From positions 16,148-80,147 of the forward strand of contig JAJPHS010000152.1 of NCBI GenBank assembly GCA_021325175.1: 64,000 nucleotides of DNA. The letters run 5' to 3'. Shown in pieces: positions 45,242-54,933 of this stretch. A program made the position numbers and the translations under genes. Position 1 is the stretch's first letter. Every line of letters begins with the position of its first letter. The notes beneath the pieces are model-generated. The model did not search any database, was not told the origin of the DNA, and saw nothing but the letters and a program-made list of their open reading frames with translations. The DNA comes from Terriglobia bacterium (GTDB lineage: Bacteria; Acidobacteriota; Terriglobia; Bryobacterales; Bryobacteraceae).

Positions 45242-45921
45242 TCGCCCTGATTTTCGACGCCGACGACACGCTTTGGGAAAATAATATCTATTTCGAAAAA
45301 GCGTTTGACCAGTTCTGCGATTTTCTGAATCATTCGCGGCTCACCGCAACCCAGGTCCGCGAAGTTTTAAACGAAATTGAGAGCGTGAACGCGAAAATTC
45401 ACGGATACGGCTCCCGCAACTTCGGGCGAAATTTGCAGCAGGCGTATCGGCATCTGGCAGAGCGGGAAATTCGCCCGGACGATCTGCTCCATGTGATGTC
45501 GCTTGCCGAACGGATTCTCGAACAGCCCGTCGAGTTGATCGAAGGAGTGGAGGAAACGCTGGCGGAGCTGGCATCGCGCCACACCCTGACCCTGTTCACC
45601 AAGGGCCACCCCGAGGAGCAGCGGCTGAAGATCGATCGCTCCGGGCTCGCGCGCTACTTCGCCCATACCGAGATCGTGAAGGAAAAAGACGTCTTCGCGT
45701 ACCGGCGGCTGGCCGAGGAGCGCTTTTTCGATCCGCCGGCCACGTGGATGATCGGAAATTCGCCGAAATCGGACATTAACCCTGCGCTGGAGGCGGGATT
45801 AAACGCGGTGCTGATCCCGCATCCGCATACCTGGATGCTCGAAAACCAGGATCTGCGCGGCGCCTCCGGCGGGCGGTTCATCCAAATCCGGCGCTTCACC
45901 GAACTTCGCCGCTATTTCTGA
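45238..45921 (+). CDS. HAD-family hydrolase
   Basis: MIALIFDADDTLWENNIYFEKAF, TLFTKGHPEEQ, MIGNSPKSDINPALEAG. Confidence 0.88.
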   Translation: MIALIFDADDTLWENNIYFEKAFDQFCDFLNHSRLTATQVREVLNEIESVNAKIHGYGSRNFGRNLQQAYRHLAEREIRPDDLLHVMSLAERILEQPVELIEGVEETLAELASRHTLTLFTKGHPEEQRLKIDRSGLARYFAHTEIVKEKDVFAYRRLAEERFFDPPATWMIGNSPKSDINPALEAGLNAVLIPHPHTWMLENQDLRGASGGRFIQIRRFTELRRYF

Positions 45922-46062
45922 AAAACAACGGTATTTCTTAAGTCGCCGGATAGTGTATTCCCCTCACGCCCTGCTCAGCGATCTATCGTAGCGAGTCGGG
46001 ACCATTTTCCTATTGCGCCTCTTCCCCTCCGATCTTAGTGTTGGTAAAGAGGTACCAGGACT

Positions 46063-46686
46063 ATGAGACTCTTATCGCTTACCCCCCTTGTTCTCATCGC
46101 CAGTTCCCTGGTGAGCGTCCCCGGATTGGCCTCCGACGGCAATCATGCGCCGGAGATGAACGCGATCTCGGCCCGAACGGCGAAACCTGGAGACACGCTG
46201 ATTATCTCCGGCGTCAGCCTTAGCGAAAACCGCATCGACGAGGTTTACCTCACCGATCACAAGTTCGACATGAAGATGAAGGTGCTCGAGCAAAAAGACA
46301 GCTATATCAAGGTCCGCGTCCCGCCCTTCGCCAAGCCGGGACGGATGCAGATCCTGTGCCTGACCAAGGGCGATAATCCAACTTTGCTTGAGCAACCGCT
46401 GTATGTCCTGATCAAGGACCCATCGGACACGACGGTCGACAACGCGGAGCCCACAGTTGAAACGATCGAGATGAAGCTGGAGGATCTGCCGCAGCCCGGC
46501 GCGCCGATCAGCATCCCGATTCAGGCGGCGCCGCAACAGCAGGCCCAAGTCCAAGCCGCGACGCCGGAGGCGAAAGCGGACGTCAAGCCCGAGCCGGGCA
46601 AAAAAGTCGAGCCGGCGACGCAGGTCAGTCAGGTGAAAAAATCCAGCGAACCAGCGAAATCGCCCGAACAAGACAAGCATCGTTGA
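46063..46686 (+). CDS. Exported IPT/TIG-like domain protein with low-complexity tail
   Basis: Signal peptide; MNAISARTAKPGDTLIISGVSLSENRIDEVYLTD; Q/K/P/E-rich C-term. Confidence 0.6.
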   Translation: MRLLSLTPLVLIASSLVSVPGLASDGNHAPEMNAISARTAKPGDTLIISGVSLSENRIDEVYLTDHKFDMKMKVLEQKDSYIKVRVPPFAKPGRMQILCLTKGDNPTLLEQPLYVLIKDPSDTTVDNAEPTVETIEMKLEDLPQPGAPISIPIQAAPQQQAQVQAATPEAKADVKPEPGKKVEPATQVSQVKKSSEPAKSPEQDKHR

Positions 46687-46747
46687 TCGTCGAACGTTTC
46701 GGCTTTGCAGACTAGCGCCATGGCAGCGCATTTGCTCCGGCAAACGC

Positions 46748-47050
46748 ATGGCGAAGTCAACCAACGGTGGAATCGAGCCGATCACACCCGTCAATCCCCG
46801 AAAGAAAAAAGGAGCCACTCCTGTCTCGGCCGGCCAATCCGGTGACACTCAGGGCCTGCCGGATGAAGCCGATGTCGGGCCGGAGAGCGTGGAGGAACTG
46901 GCCGAAGAAGGCCAGTCCTTTGAAGCCGAAGTGATTAACGGAATTGAGAATGCTCCCGATCCCGATGTGGCCGAAGTCCACACCAGGGAGGTTCCCGAGG
47001 ACGATGTTCCCGCCGAATACCTCGATGAGGAGCGCCCGCGAGATACCTGA
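46748..47050 (+). CDS. Hypothetical acidic protein
   Basis: 100 aa, acidic, no recognisable domain. Confidence 0.45.
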   Translation: MAKSTNGGIEPITPVNPRKKKGATPVSAGQSGDTQGLPDEADVGPESVEELAEEGQSFEAEVINGIENAPDPDVAEVHTREVPEDDVPAEYLDEERPRDT

Positions 47051-47101
47051 AACGCATCGCCGTCTTTGCCCGACCGGCGAAACGGCGAATTTCGCGTTTC
47101 A

Positions 47102-47734
47102 ATGGGAGATGTGATCCCCTCGTTTCCGGTTTACCTCTTCGACGTCGACGGCACGCTGATGGATTCGGCCTGCGATATCTGCGGGGCCGTTCGCTCGGTC
47201 CTCAAGGACCGCGGGCGCGAGGATGTGGAGGATGCTTTCCTCCGGCGCTACATTGGCAGGCACCTGTTCGATCTTTTTCTCGACCTCGGCTATCCGCGCG
47301 AGGCGATGGAGCCGATGTTGGCCGCCTATCGCGAGGTCTATCGCGAAAGGAAGCATGGCGCGACGTCCGTGATCGCGGGCGTGCCGGAGATGTTGAGCCG
47401 TCTGGGCGGGCGCAAGTCCACCGCGACCACAAAGGGCACGCAGAGCACCCGCGCCATGCTGGAGCAGTTCGGCCTGGCGCGGCATTTCGATCATGTCCAG
47501 GGCACTGATGGCTTCCCGGCGAAACCGGAGCCGGATGTGCTGATGAAATCGCTGGAGGTGTTCGGCGCCGCGCCGGAGGAGTGCCTGCTGGTGGGCGATG
47601 CGCCGGCGGATATGGAAGCAGGGCGGCGCGCCGGCGTCAAGATCTGCGCGGTCCGATACGGCTATGGCGATCCCGCGGAGCTGGCGAAATTCAACCCGGA
47701 TTATTGGATCGACGATCCGCGGGAGCTGCTCTAG
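47102..47734 (+). CDS. HAD-family hydrolase, phosphoglycolate phosphatase-like
   Basis: VYLFDVDGTLMDSACDICGAVR, STATTKGTQSTRAMLEQFGL, LLVGDAPADMEAGRRAGV. Confidence 0.88.
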   Translation: MGDVIPSFPVYLFDVDGTLMDSACDICGAVRSVLKDRGREDVEDAFLRRYIGRHLFDLFLDLGYPREAMEPMLAAYREVYRERKHGATSVIAGVPEMLSRLGGRKSTATTKGTQSTRAMLEQFGLARHFDHVQGTDGFPAKPEPDVLMKSLEVFGAAPEECLLVGDAPADMEAGRRAGVKICAVRYGYGDPAELAKFNPDYWIDDPRELL

Positions 47735-47770
47735 CGCAATTTTTGGGAGTTGCCGCGAAAATGGCGCATA

Positions 47771-48235
47771 ATGGAGGTATCCGAAGTTCCGCGTTCCCGT
47801 ACGCGCAGCGAAGAGATGCCCGCCAGAGTTGAGATCGCCGCATTGTGCGGCTTATCCGCCGCTCTGATCGCGCTGGCGGTTTACCTTGCCACCCGCCTCA
47901 GATCGGATCCGGAAAAGCGCGAGAAGAAGCGCCGCCTGAACGTGAACCGCACCGGCCGCCTGGGCGATGCGACCATCACCGAAGCCTCCGGCGACGCGAT
48001 TTACTACAGCTACTCGGTGCGCGGCGTGCAGTATGAGGCGTCGCAGGACATCGGTGCTCTGCGCGAGCGCCTTCCGGCCGAACCCGCCCGTTTGATCGGC
48101 TCGATCGCCAGCATCAAGTACGCGCCCAACAATCCGGCGAATTCGATTTTGCTGTGCGAAGACTGGATCGGCTTGCGCCTGGAGCGGCCCCGCCACGTTT
48201 CAATGGACGTTGATTCCGTAGGGCATCAACCGTAG
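47771..48235 (+). CDS. DUF3592-like membrane protein
   Basis: One N-terminal TM, GRLGDATITEASGDAIYYSYSVRGVQYEASQDI. Confidence 0.5.
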   Translation: MEVSEVPRSRTRSEEMPARVEIAALCGLSAALIALAVYLATRLRSDPEKREKKRRLNVNRTGRLGDATITEASGDAIYYSYSVRGVQYEASQDIGALRERLPAEPARLIGSIASIKYAPNNPANSILLCEDWIGLRLERPRHVSMDVDSVGHQP

Positions 48236-49927
48236 CACTCCGCCATGCAGCAAGGCGTGGATTGGCAAGCCGGGCGCGAGCGTGTTCAAGTGCTTCTCGA
48301 TCGCCGCGTCAATCGCCGCCGTGTCATCGGACCGGCTGAGCAGCAGATCGAGCCAGGTGCGCCGCGGGGGATACGTCACCAATGAGATTTTCTGCGATGC
48401 CGGAATCTTCAGCCGCTGCTTGATGAGGTCCACCGCGCGGTCGATGCCCCCAAGATCGCTGATCAATCCGTTTTGCCGCGCCTGCGCCCCCACCCAAACG
48501 CGTCCCTGCGCCAGCGGTTCCACCTGATTGTAAGGACGCTTCAACGCCTCGGCCACGCGCTCGACGAAGCCGCGATAGAAAACCTCCAGCTCCGCGCGCA
48601 GTTTCTGCCGTTCCACGTCGTTTAACGGACGGGTGGTGGTGTCGATATCGGCGAACTGGCCGCGCTTGATGGTCGTGCTGGTGATGCCGATTTTCTCGTA
48701 CAAGCCCTTGAGATCGGGCTTGCCGAAGAAAACGCCGATCGAGCCGGTGAGCGTGTTGGGATAGGCAATAATCGGGTCGCCGGTCATGGCGATGAAATAT
48801 CCGCCCGACGCCGCCAGATCCGACATGGAGATCACCATCGGCTTTTTCGCGGCGAGATCTTTCGCGGCGTGAAGGATATCGTCGGAAGCGATGCCGTCGC
48901 CCCCCGGCGAGTCGATGCGGAAGATCACGCCTTTAATCGAGGAATCGTTCGCCACCCGCCGGAGCAGGCGCACCATGCTAAACGCCGTGATTCCGTCGCC
49001 GCTGTCTTGCTCATTTGGACCGCCGCGCGTGATGTCGCCCTGGCCGACGATATAGGCGATCTTGGTCGAGCCTTCCATGCCCGCCACCTGCGCGTGAAGA
49101 TAATCCTGATCGCCCACCCGCTGGATTCCGGTCCTGATCTGATCCTTGAGTTTGCCGTACATTTGATCCTCGTAGATCAACTCGTCAATCAGGCCGTTGG
49201 CGACAGCTTCCTTGCCGACGAACGGTCCGTTGTCCATCGCGGCGCGGATCTGGTCCGGAGTACGCTTGCGCGATTCCGCCATGACGCTCACCAGATTACC
49301 GTAGTACTGATCGAGGATCGCGTTCATCACCTCCATCGTTTCCGGCGTGGGAGTGGTGCGGGTGAACTCATCCGGCGCGTCCTTGTATTTGCCGATGTGC
49401 TCGAACTCCATATCAACGCCGAGCTTATCGAGCGTTCCTTTAAAGAACATCAGCTCGACTGCCAGTCCCTTCAAATCGAGCTCGTCTTCCGGCGCCATGT
49501 AGATGCGGTCGGCCGCCGTTGAAACGTAATATTCGCGCGAGCCGGCCCCATGCAGATAGGCGTAGACTGGTTTGCCGGATTTTTTGAACGCGACAATATC
49601 GTCGTGCAGCTCCTCCAGCTTGGCCCAGCCGATTCCGAGATTGCGCGGCTCCAAAACCAGCGCCTTAATCCGCGAATCGACCGCGGCCTTGCGTAGCATC
49701 TGCCAGACTTCGAGCATGGTGGGCGGCTGGCGTTGGGAAAGCAGTGGAATCGGCAGCTCCACCGGAGGCTGTTCCGGCAGATCGCCGTCGAGATGAAGGA
49801 CCAGGGCCGCGTTATCGGGAATGCTCACCTTGCGCTCGCCCGCGTGCACGGCGCCGTAGGCGAGAAGGCCAGCGGCAATCAGGACGAACAACAGTCCGAT
49901 GAGGAATCCGAGAAGGAAATTTTTCAT
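48200..49927 (-). CDS. sppA: Signal peptide peptidase SppA, long form
   Basis: FRIDSPGGDGIASDDI, VISMSDLAASGGYFIAMTGDPIIAYPNTLTGSIGVFFGKPDLKGLYEKIGI. Confidence 0.92.
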   Translation of the reverse strand: MKNFLLGFLIGLLFVLIAAGLLAYGAVHAGERKVSIPDNAALVLHLDGDLPEQPPVELPIPLLSQRQPPTMLEVWQMLRKAAVDSRIKALVLEPRNLGIGWAKLEELHDDIVAFKKSGKPVYAYLHGAGSREYYVSTAADRIYMAPEDELDLKGLAVELMFFKGTLDKLGVDMEFEHIGKYKDAPDEFTRTTPTPETMEVMNAILDQYYGNLVSVMAESRKRTPDQIRAAMDNGPFVGKEAVANGLIDELIYEDQMYGKLKDQIRTGIQRVGDQDYLHAQVAGMEGSTKIAYIVGQGDITRGGPNEQDSGDGITAFSMVRLLRRVANDSSIKGVIFRIDSPGGDGIASDDILHAAKDLAAKKPMVISMSDLAASGGYFIAMTGDPIIAYPNTLTGSIGVFFGKPDLKGLYEKIGITSTTIKRGQFADIDTTTRPLNDVERQKLRAELEVFYRGFVERVAEALKRPYNQVEPLAQGRVWVGAQARQNGLISDLGGIDRAVDLIKQRLKIPASQKISLVTYPPRRTWLDLLLSRSDDTAAIDAAIEKHLNTLAPGLPIHALLHGGVLRLMPYGINVH

Positions 49928-49969
49928 GAGTGATACTCCACCAGGCGCATCGCGTTGATGCCGCCCAAA

Positions 49970-50680
49970 CTACCGTCCCCACTCCGTCAACTGCTGCAAA
50001 ATCTGCTGGGCCGCGCGCTGGCCCGCGCTTTTCTTCGACAGCCCCTGCGCCTGGCTGATCCATTCCTTACCCAGGCGAACCTCGACGGTGAACGTTTTAG
50101 AATGCTCCGGACCATCCTCGCCGATAATGATGTAGCGCGGCGGCGGAAGCTTTAATGCCTGGGCCATTTCCTGAAGCGCGCTCTTGTAATCGGTCACGGC
50201 GGCGTCTTCACCATTCTCATCGGAATGCAGCGCTCCGACCACGCGGTTTTCGATAAACTGGCGCGCGGCCTCGAGGCCGGCATCGAGATAAAGCGCAGCG
50301 ATCAGCGCTTCAGCGGCATCGGCGAGCAGAGCTTTTTTTTCGCGGCCGCCGCTCATCTCTTCGCCGCGCCCGAGAATCAGGAAATCGCCGAGGGAAAGCT
50401 CCTGCGCCACTTCATGCAGCCGCGCGGCGCTCACCAGGTGCGCCTTTAGTTTGGACAGCCGCCCTTCCGGATACGAAGGATAACGGCGGACCAGGCTTTC
50501 ACTGACCACGAAGCCGAGAATAGCGTCGCCCAAAAACTCCAACTGCTCATTGTCCGTGGCGGGCTGGCCGGCGGTCTTTTCGTAAACCCTGGATTTGTGG
50601 GTGAGCGCGCGTTCCAGCAGCTGCCGGTCGCCAAACGTATGGCCGAGCTCTTTTTCTAGCTTTTCCAGCTCCGGTGTCAT
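49970..50680 (-). CDS. rnc: Ribonuclease III
   Basis: NEQLEFLGDAILGFVVSESL signature, C-terminal dsRBD DYKSALQEMAQALKLPPPRYIIIGEDGPEHSKTFTVEV. Confidence 0.95.
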   Translation of the reverse strand: MTPELEKLEKELGHTFGDRQLLERALTHKSRVYEKTAGQPATDNEQLEFLGDAILGFVVSESLVRRYPSYPEGRLSKLKAHLVSAARLHEVAQELSLGDFLILGRGEEMSGGREKKALLADAAEALIAALYLDAGLEAARQFIENRVVGALHSDENGEDAAVTDYKSALQEMAQALKLPPPRYIIIGEDGPEHSKTFTVEVRLGKEWISQAQGLSKKSAGQRAAQQILQQLTEWGR

Positions 50681-50721
50681 ACGTCTCCAGTGTATTCCAC
50701 GGGTTAGACGTTTCGAAGCGG

Positions 50722-51369
50722 CTACTCGGACACCTCGGCTGCCCCGGCCGCGAAAATTAACGTCGCGCGCGAGGCGACCGCGCCGCCCGCCGCCATCGCC
50801 GGCTGGAATCGCCAGCCGGCGAGGAACCGGGTGACGTCGCGGGCCGATTTTTCATCGCTCGATTCGCTCACCGTGATGTTTCTGGGCACGCCTTCCGTGT
50901 CCACATCGAAAGAAACCTTGACCATGCTGGGCTCGGGCGATTTATCGGGCTCGGGATAAGGCGCGCTCACGATTACCGGCTCGCTCGCACCGTCCGGTGC
51001 TTCAAACGTTGCTCGGGTAAGGTGCCAGTCTTCGCGGCGGATCAGCAGACGGAAATTGACTTTGACGCGCGTCATCGTCTGAACCGGCCGCTCGCCTTCA
51101 ATCGCCGGAGCAAACTGCCAGTGTTTTACGGCGTCGACGGCTTTTTCGTCGAGTCCCAGTCCGATCGGCTGTGTAACGTGAACGTCGCGCAAGCTGCCGT
51201 CCTCGGCGACCACCAGCGACACCAGCGCCGATCCTTCCAGACGCGCCAGACGAGCTTCATCCGTGTATTCGGGAGCGATTCTTTCCAAAATGCGCGGCTG
51301 ATCATGCTCGGCGAGCGCCGGCAGTGCCAGCAGTATGACAAGAAAGCAACTGCGCATGCCTGTCTTCAT
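50722..51369 (-). CDS. Exported protein with two TonB C-terminal-like domains
   Basis: PEYTDEARLARLEGSALVSLVVAEDGSLRDVHV and MVKVSFDVDTEGVPRNITVSESSD...FLAGWRFQPAM. Confidence 0.75.
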   Translation of the reverse strand: MKTGMRSCFLVILLALPALAEHDQPRILERIAPEYTDEARLARLEGSALVSLVVAEDGSLRDVHVTQPIGLGLDEKAVDAVKHWQFAPAIEGERPVQTMTRVKVNFRLLIRREDWHLTRATFEAPDGASEPVIVSAPYPEPDKSPEPSMVKVSFDVDTEGVPRNITVSESSDEKSARDVTRFLAGWRFQPAMAAGGAVASRATLIFAAGAAEVSE

Positions 51370-51465
51370 TGTAGCAATGGCACGGCCATTCCACTTGAGA
51401 GCGGCCTGATACCTCCCATCGGCGGGCCGGTCGAAGAAGATTAAGGGTTAACGGCGGAATGCGAG

Positions 51466-52089
51466 TTGCATTACCACTTTCCCGGCAGTCGAGATTCGCC
51501 AAGGAGGGTGGCTCGATTGGGATCCGCGTCCTTCGAACTTGCGCTGGCATACGCGCCTCAGCCGCGCCGGCAATGGCTGAAGGTGTGCGCGGCGATGCTG
51601 GCTGGAGCCCTTGGCTCAACCTGCGCGGTTCTTTTTTTCTATCAGATATTTAGCCGTCAGGATCCGTTGGCGCTTTCCATGCGCGAACAAAGCGGGCAGT
51701 TGCGGATCGGATGGAGCCGGCTGGCGGCCGAAGGCGCGACGCTCGAGATTCTGGACGGCCAGCGCCGGACCACGCTGGTAGTGTCCAAGCCGCTTTCCGA
51801 CGTTACCTATGCCATCACCAGCTCCGATGTGCAGGTCCGGTTGACGTCGGCGCGGACCAAAGGCGGGACCGAGATCGCGCGCTATGTCTTCCAGGAACCG
51901 CCGATCGCCAAACTGACTGCCGAATTCGCCGCCCTGCTCACCCAGGCGCGAGCGCTCGATCGCGCTCTTTCGCGCCAGGAACGCATCCTTTCGGATCTCG
52001 AAGCGGAAGCGCGGATCCTTAACGTGAAAAGCACTCGGCGGGTAAAGACGGTAAAACGTGCTCCCGTGGTCACGCGCTGGTGGCGGTAA
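51466..52089 (+). CDS. Membrane-anchored hypothetical protein
   Basis: One TM (AAMLAGALGSTCAVLFFYQIF), beta-rich middle, C-terminal coiled coil; start uncertain. Confidence 0.5.
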   Translation: MHYHFPGSRDSPRRVARLGSASFELALAYAPQPRRQWLKVCAAMLAGALGSTCAVLFFYQIFSRQDPLALSMREQSGQLRIGWSRLAAEGATLEILDGQRRTTLVVSKPLSDVTYAITSSDVQVRLTSARTKGGTEIARYVFQEPPIAKLTAEFAALLTQARALDRALSRQERILSDLEAEARILNVKSTRRVKTVKRAPVVTRWWR

Positions 52090-52102
52090 CCGGCGTAACT
52101 GC

Positions 52103-52435
52103 TCAAGTCAGGAACGACTTTCCGCAGCTACAGTGACGTTTCGCATTAGGATTGCGAAAAACGAAGGCATTTTCCATCAGCGATTCGGTATAGTCGAGCG
52201 TGAGACCTTTCAGATACTGGTAACTTTTGGGATCGACGAACACCTGTACCCCATTGTATTCAAAAATGTTATCGTTCGGTTTGGGTTTCGGTTCCAGCTT
52301 AAATTTGTAACTCAGCCCGGAGCATCCGCCGCCGACCACTCCCAGTCGCAATCCACCCTCGCACTGGTTTTTTTGGAGCAGCGCCCGAATGCGCTCCGCC
52401 GCTTTTGGAGTGACGTCAATCATTTCCGATTCCAT
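52103..52435 (-). CDS. A-type Fe-S carrier (IscA/SufA/ErpA family)
   Basis: MIDVTPKAAERIRALL...GLRLGVVGGGCSGLSYKF... HCSCGKSF. Confidence 0.92.
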   Translation of the reverse strand: MESEMIDVTPKAAERIRALLQKNQCEGGLRLGVVGGGCSGLSYKFKLEPKPKPNDNIFEYNGVQVFVDPKSYQYLKGLTLDYTESLMENAFVFRNPNAKRHCSCGKSFLT

Positions 52436-52655
52436 TATCGCCAATGGCGCAAACCGGACACCCGGCCAGCGCTTCCCGGCATTGCCGCTCCTCTTCCTCG
52501 TTTTCCGGCTGCTTGAACACGTAAGCGTGCCCGCTGTCATCCATTTTGAAGTTATTGGGCGCCGCGGCGATGCAAAAATCCGAGGCGATGCAGCTTTCGT
52601 CCACATAATACTTGCCGGGGACGTTCTGAGGCCATTTTGCAGTTTTTTCCGCCAT
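52416..52655 (-). CDS. Ferredoxin-like protein
   Basis: MAEKTAKWPQNVPGKYYVDESCIASDFCIAAAPNNF...CREALAGCPVCAIGDNG. Confidence 0.8.
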   Translation of the reverse strand: MAEKTAKWPQNVPGKYYVDESCIASDFCIAAAPNNFKMDDSGHAYVFKQPENEEEERQCREALAGCPVCAIGDNGIGND

Positions 52656-52672
52656 TCGTGAAACCATCTTAG

Positions 52673-52700
52673 CGAATCTTGACTCAAAAGTACAGATTCG
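52673..52700. promoter_or_regulatory. 28-bp imperfect palindrome, candidate Rrf2-family operator
   Basis: CGAATCTtgACTcaaaAGTacAGATTCG between divergent genes. Confidence 0.55.
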
Positions 52701-52707
52701 ATAAAGT
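52679..52707 (+). promoter_or_regulatory. Predicted sigma70-like promoter for sufB operon
   Basis: TTGACT (52679-52684), 17-nt spacer, TAAAGT (52702-52707); sufB ATG at 52726. Confidence 0.5.
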
Positions 52708-52725
52708 GAAGAGTGCAAGGGACAA

Positions 52726-54174
52726 ATGAGTACTCAGACCAGCACGATTGAAGAACTCGCCTCGCGCGAGTACAAGTGGGGTTTTGTCACCGAGATCGAC
52801 GCCGAATCCGTGCCTCCAGGACTGAACGAGGACATCATCCGGCTGATCTCGGCGAAAAAGCAGGAACCCGAGTTCATGCTCGAATGGCGGCTGCGGGCGT
52901 ACCGGCATTGGCTGACCATGAAAGAGCCAACCTGGGCCAACGTTCATTATCCGCCCATCGATTATCAAAGCATTGTTTACTATTCCGCGCCGAAATCGAA
53001 GAAGGACCGGCCGAAAAGCCTGGATGAAGTGGATCCAGAACTGCTGAAGACCTACGATAAGCTGGGGATCCCGCTGCGCGAGCGCGAACTGCTGGCGGGG
53101 GTGGCCGTAGACGCAGTGTTCGACAGCGTTTCGGTGGCGACGACGTTTAAAGAGAAGCTCGGGGAGCTGGGAATTATTTTCTGTTCGTTCTCGGAAGCCG
53201 TTCGCGAGCATCCGGAGCTGGTGCGGAAATATCTCGGGTCGGTGGTGCCGTACACCGATAATTTCTTCGCGACGCTCAATTCGGCGTTGTTCAGCGACGG
53301 GTCCTTCTGCTATATCCCCAAGGGCGTGCGCTGCCCGATGGAATTATCGACGTATTTTCGCATCAATGCGCAAAATACGGGTCAATTTGAGCGAACTTTG
53401 ATCATTGCCGATGAAGGCGCCTACGTCAGTTATCTGGAAGGCTGCACGGCGCCGATGCGCGATTCGAATCAGCTTCACGCGGCGGTGGTGGAGCTGGTGG
53501 CGCTCGACAACGCGCAGATCAAGTATTCGACCGTCCAGAACTGGTATCCCGGCGACAAGGAAGGCAAGGGCGGGATTTATAACTTCGTGACCAAGCGCGG
53601 AAAATGCGCGGGCGTCAACTCGAAAATCTCCTGGACGCAGGTCGAGACCGGATCGGCGATCACCTGGAAATATCCGAGCTGTCTGCTGCTGGGGGAAAAT
53701 TCGGTGGGCGAATTTTATTCCGTCGCGCTGACCAATCATTATCAGCAGGCCGACACCGGAACGAAGATGATTCACATCGGCAGGAATACGCGAAGCACCA
53801 TCGTTTCCAAGGGAATTTCCGCCGGCCACGGCCAGAACACCTATCGCGGCATGGTGAAGATTCAGAAGAGCGCGGCGGGGGCGCGGAATTATTCGCAGTG
53901 CGATTCGCTGCTGCTCGGCGATAAATGCGGCGCGCACACGTTTCCGTATCTCGAAGTGAAGAATACCTCGTCGCAGGTGGAGCATGAAGCTTCGACGTCC
54001 AAAATCGGCGAGGACCAGATTTTTTACTGCCGCCAGCGCGGCATTTCAACCGAAGACGCGGTGGGCATGATCGTCAACGGATTTTGCAAGGAAGTCTTTC
54101 GCGAACTTCCGATGGAGTTCGCGGTGGAAGCGCAGAAATTGCTGGGAGTGAGCCTGGAAGGGAGCGTTGGATAA
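52726..54174 (+). CDS. sufB: Fe-S cluster assembly protein SufB
   Basis: [88 protein letters not shown]. Confidence 0.96.
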   Translation: MSTQTSTIEELASREYKWGFVTEIDAESVPPGLNEDIIRLISAKKQEPEFMLEWRLRAYRHWLTMKEPTWANVHYPPIDYQSIVYYSAPKSKKDRPKSLDEVDPELLKTYDKLGIPLRERELLAGVAVDAVFDSVSVATTFKEKLGELGIIFCSFSEAVREHPELVRKYLGSVVPYTDNFFATLNSALFSDGSFCYIPKGVRCPMELSTYFRINAQNTGQFERTLIIADEGAYVSYLEGCTAPMRDSNQLHAAVVELVALDNAQIKYSTVQNWYPGDKEGKGGIYNFVTKRGKCAGVNSKISWTQVETGSAITWKYPSCLLLGENSVGEFYSVALTNHYQQADTGTKMIHIGRNTRSTIVSKGISAGHGQNTYRGMVKIQKSAAGARNYSQCDSLLLGDKCGAHTFPYLEVKNTSSQVEHEASTSKIGEDQIFYCRQRGISTEDAVGMIVNGFCKEVFRELPMEFAVEAQKLLGVSLEGSVG

Positions 54175-54933
54175 GTGCTGGAAATTCGGAATTTGCATGC
54201 GCGGGTGAAGTAAAAGGAGATCCTGAGAGGGATTGATCTGACGGTGCGGACCGGGGAGGTTCACGCCATCATGGGTCCCAACGGATCGGGCAAAAGCACG
54301 CTGGCGCAGGTTTTAGCCGGGCGCGATACCTACGTCGTAACCGATGGATCGGTCACCTTTGATGGAAAAAATCTGCTTGAAATGTCTCCCGAGGATCGGG
54401 CGCGGGATGGCGTGTTCATGGCGTTTCAGTATCCGGTGGAGATTCCCGGCGTCAGCAATCTTTATTTCCTCAAGGCCGCGCTGAATCAGATCCGCAAGAG
54501 CCGCGAGCTGCCGGAGCTGGACGCGATGGATTTTCTGAACGTCGTCAAGGAGCGCATGAAGCTGATGGAGATGGATCAGGCGCTGCTGAATCGTCCGGTG
54601 AACGCGGGATTTTCCGGCGGCGAGAAGAAGCGGAACGAGATTTTTCAGATGGCGGTGCTGGAGCCGAGGCTGGCGATCCTTGATGAAACCGATTCGGGTC
54701 TTGATATTGACGCGTTGAAAATTGTTTCCAGAGGCGTGAACGCGCTGCGGTCGCCCCAGCGGTCGATGATTCTGGTGACGCACTATCAGCGCCTGCTGAA
54801 TTACATCCAGCCGGATTTCGTGCACGTGCTTTCGGAAGGAAAAATCGTGCGCAGCGGGGGAAAGGAATTGGCGCTGGAGCTCGAGGAGCGCGGCTACGCG
54901 GGCCTGGAATGGGAGACGGCCGATGCCCGCTGA
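54175..54933 (+). pseudogene. sufC: sufC with in-frame TAA at codon 13 (54211-54213); ABC-type Fe-S assembly ATPase
   Basis: GTG start abuts sufB stop: [41 protein letters not shown]...; remainder intact. Confidence 0.8.

Noticed and set aside
31640-47783. Identical 14-mer TAATGGAGGTATCC before two genes (near 31640 and 47770)
   Set aside because: Contains a Shine-Dalgarno GGAGGT; two copies in 64 kb are most simply a shared ribosome-binding context or chance
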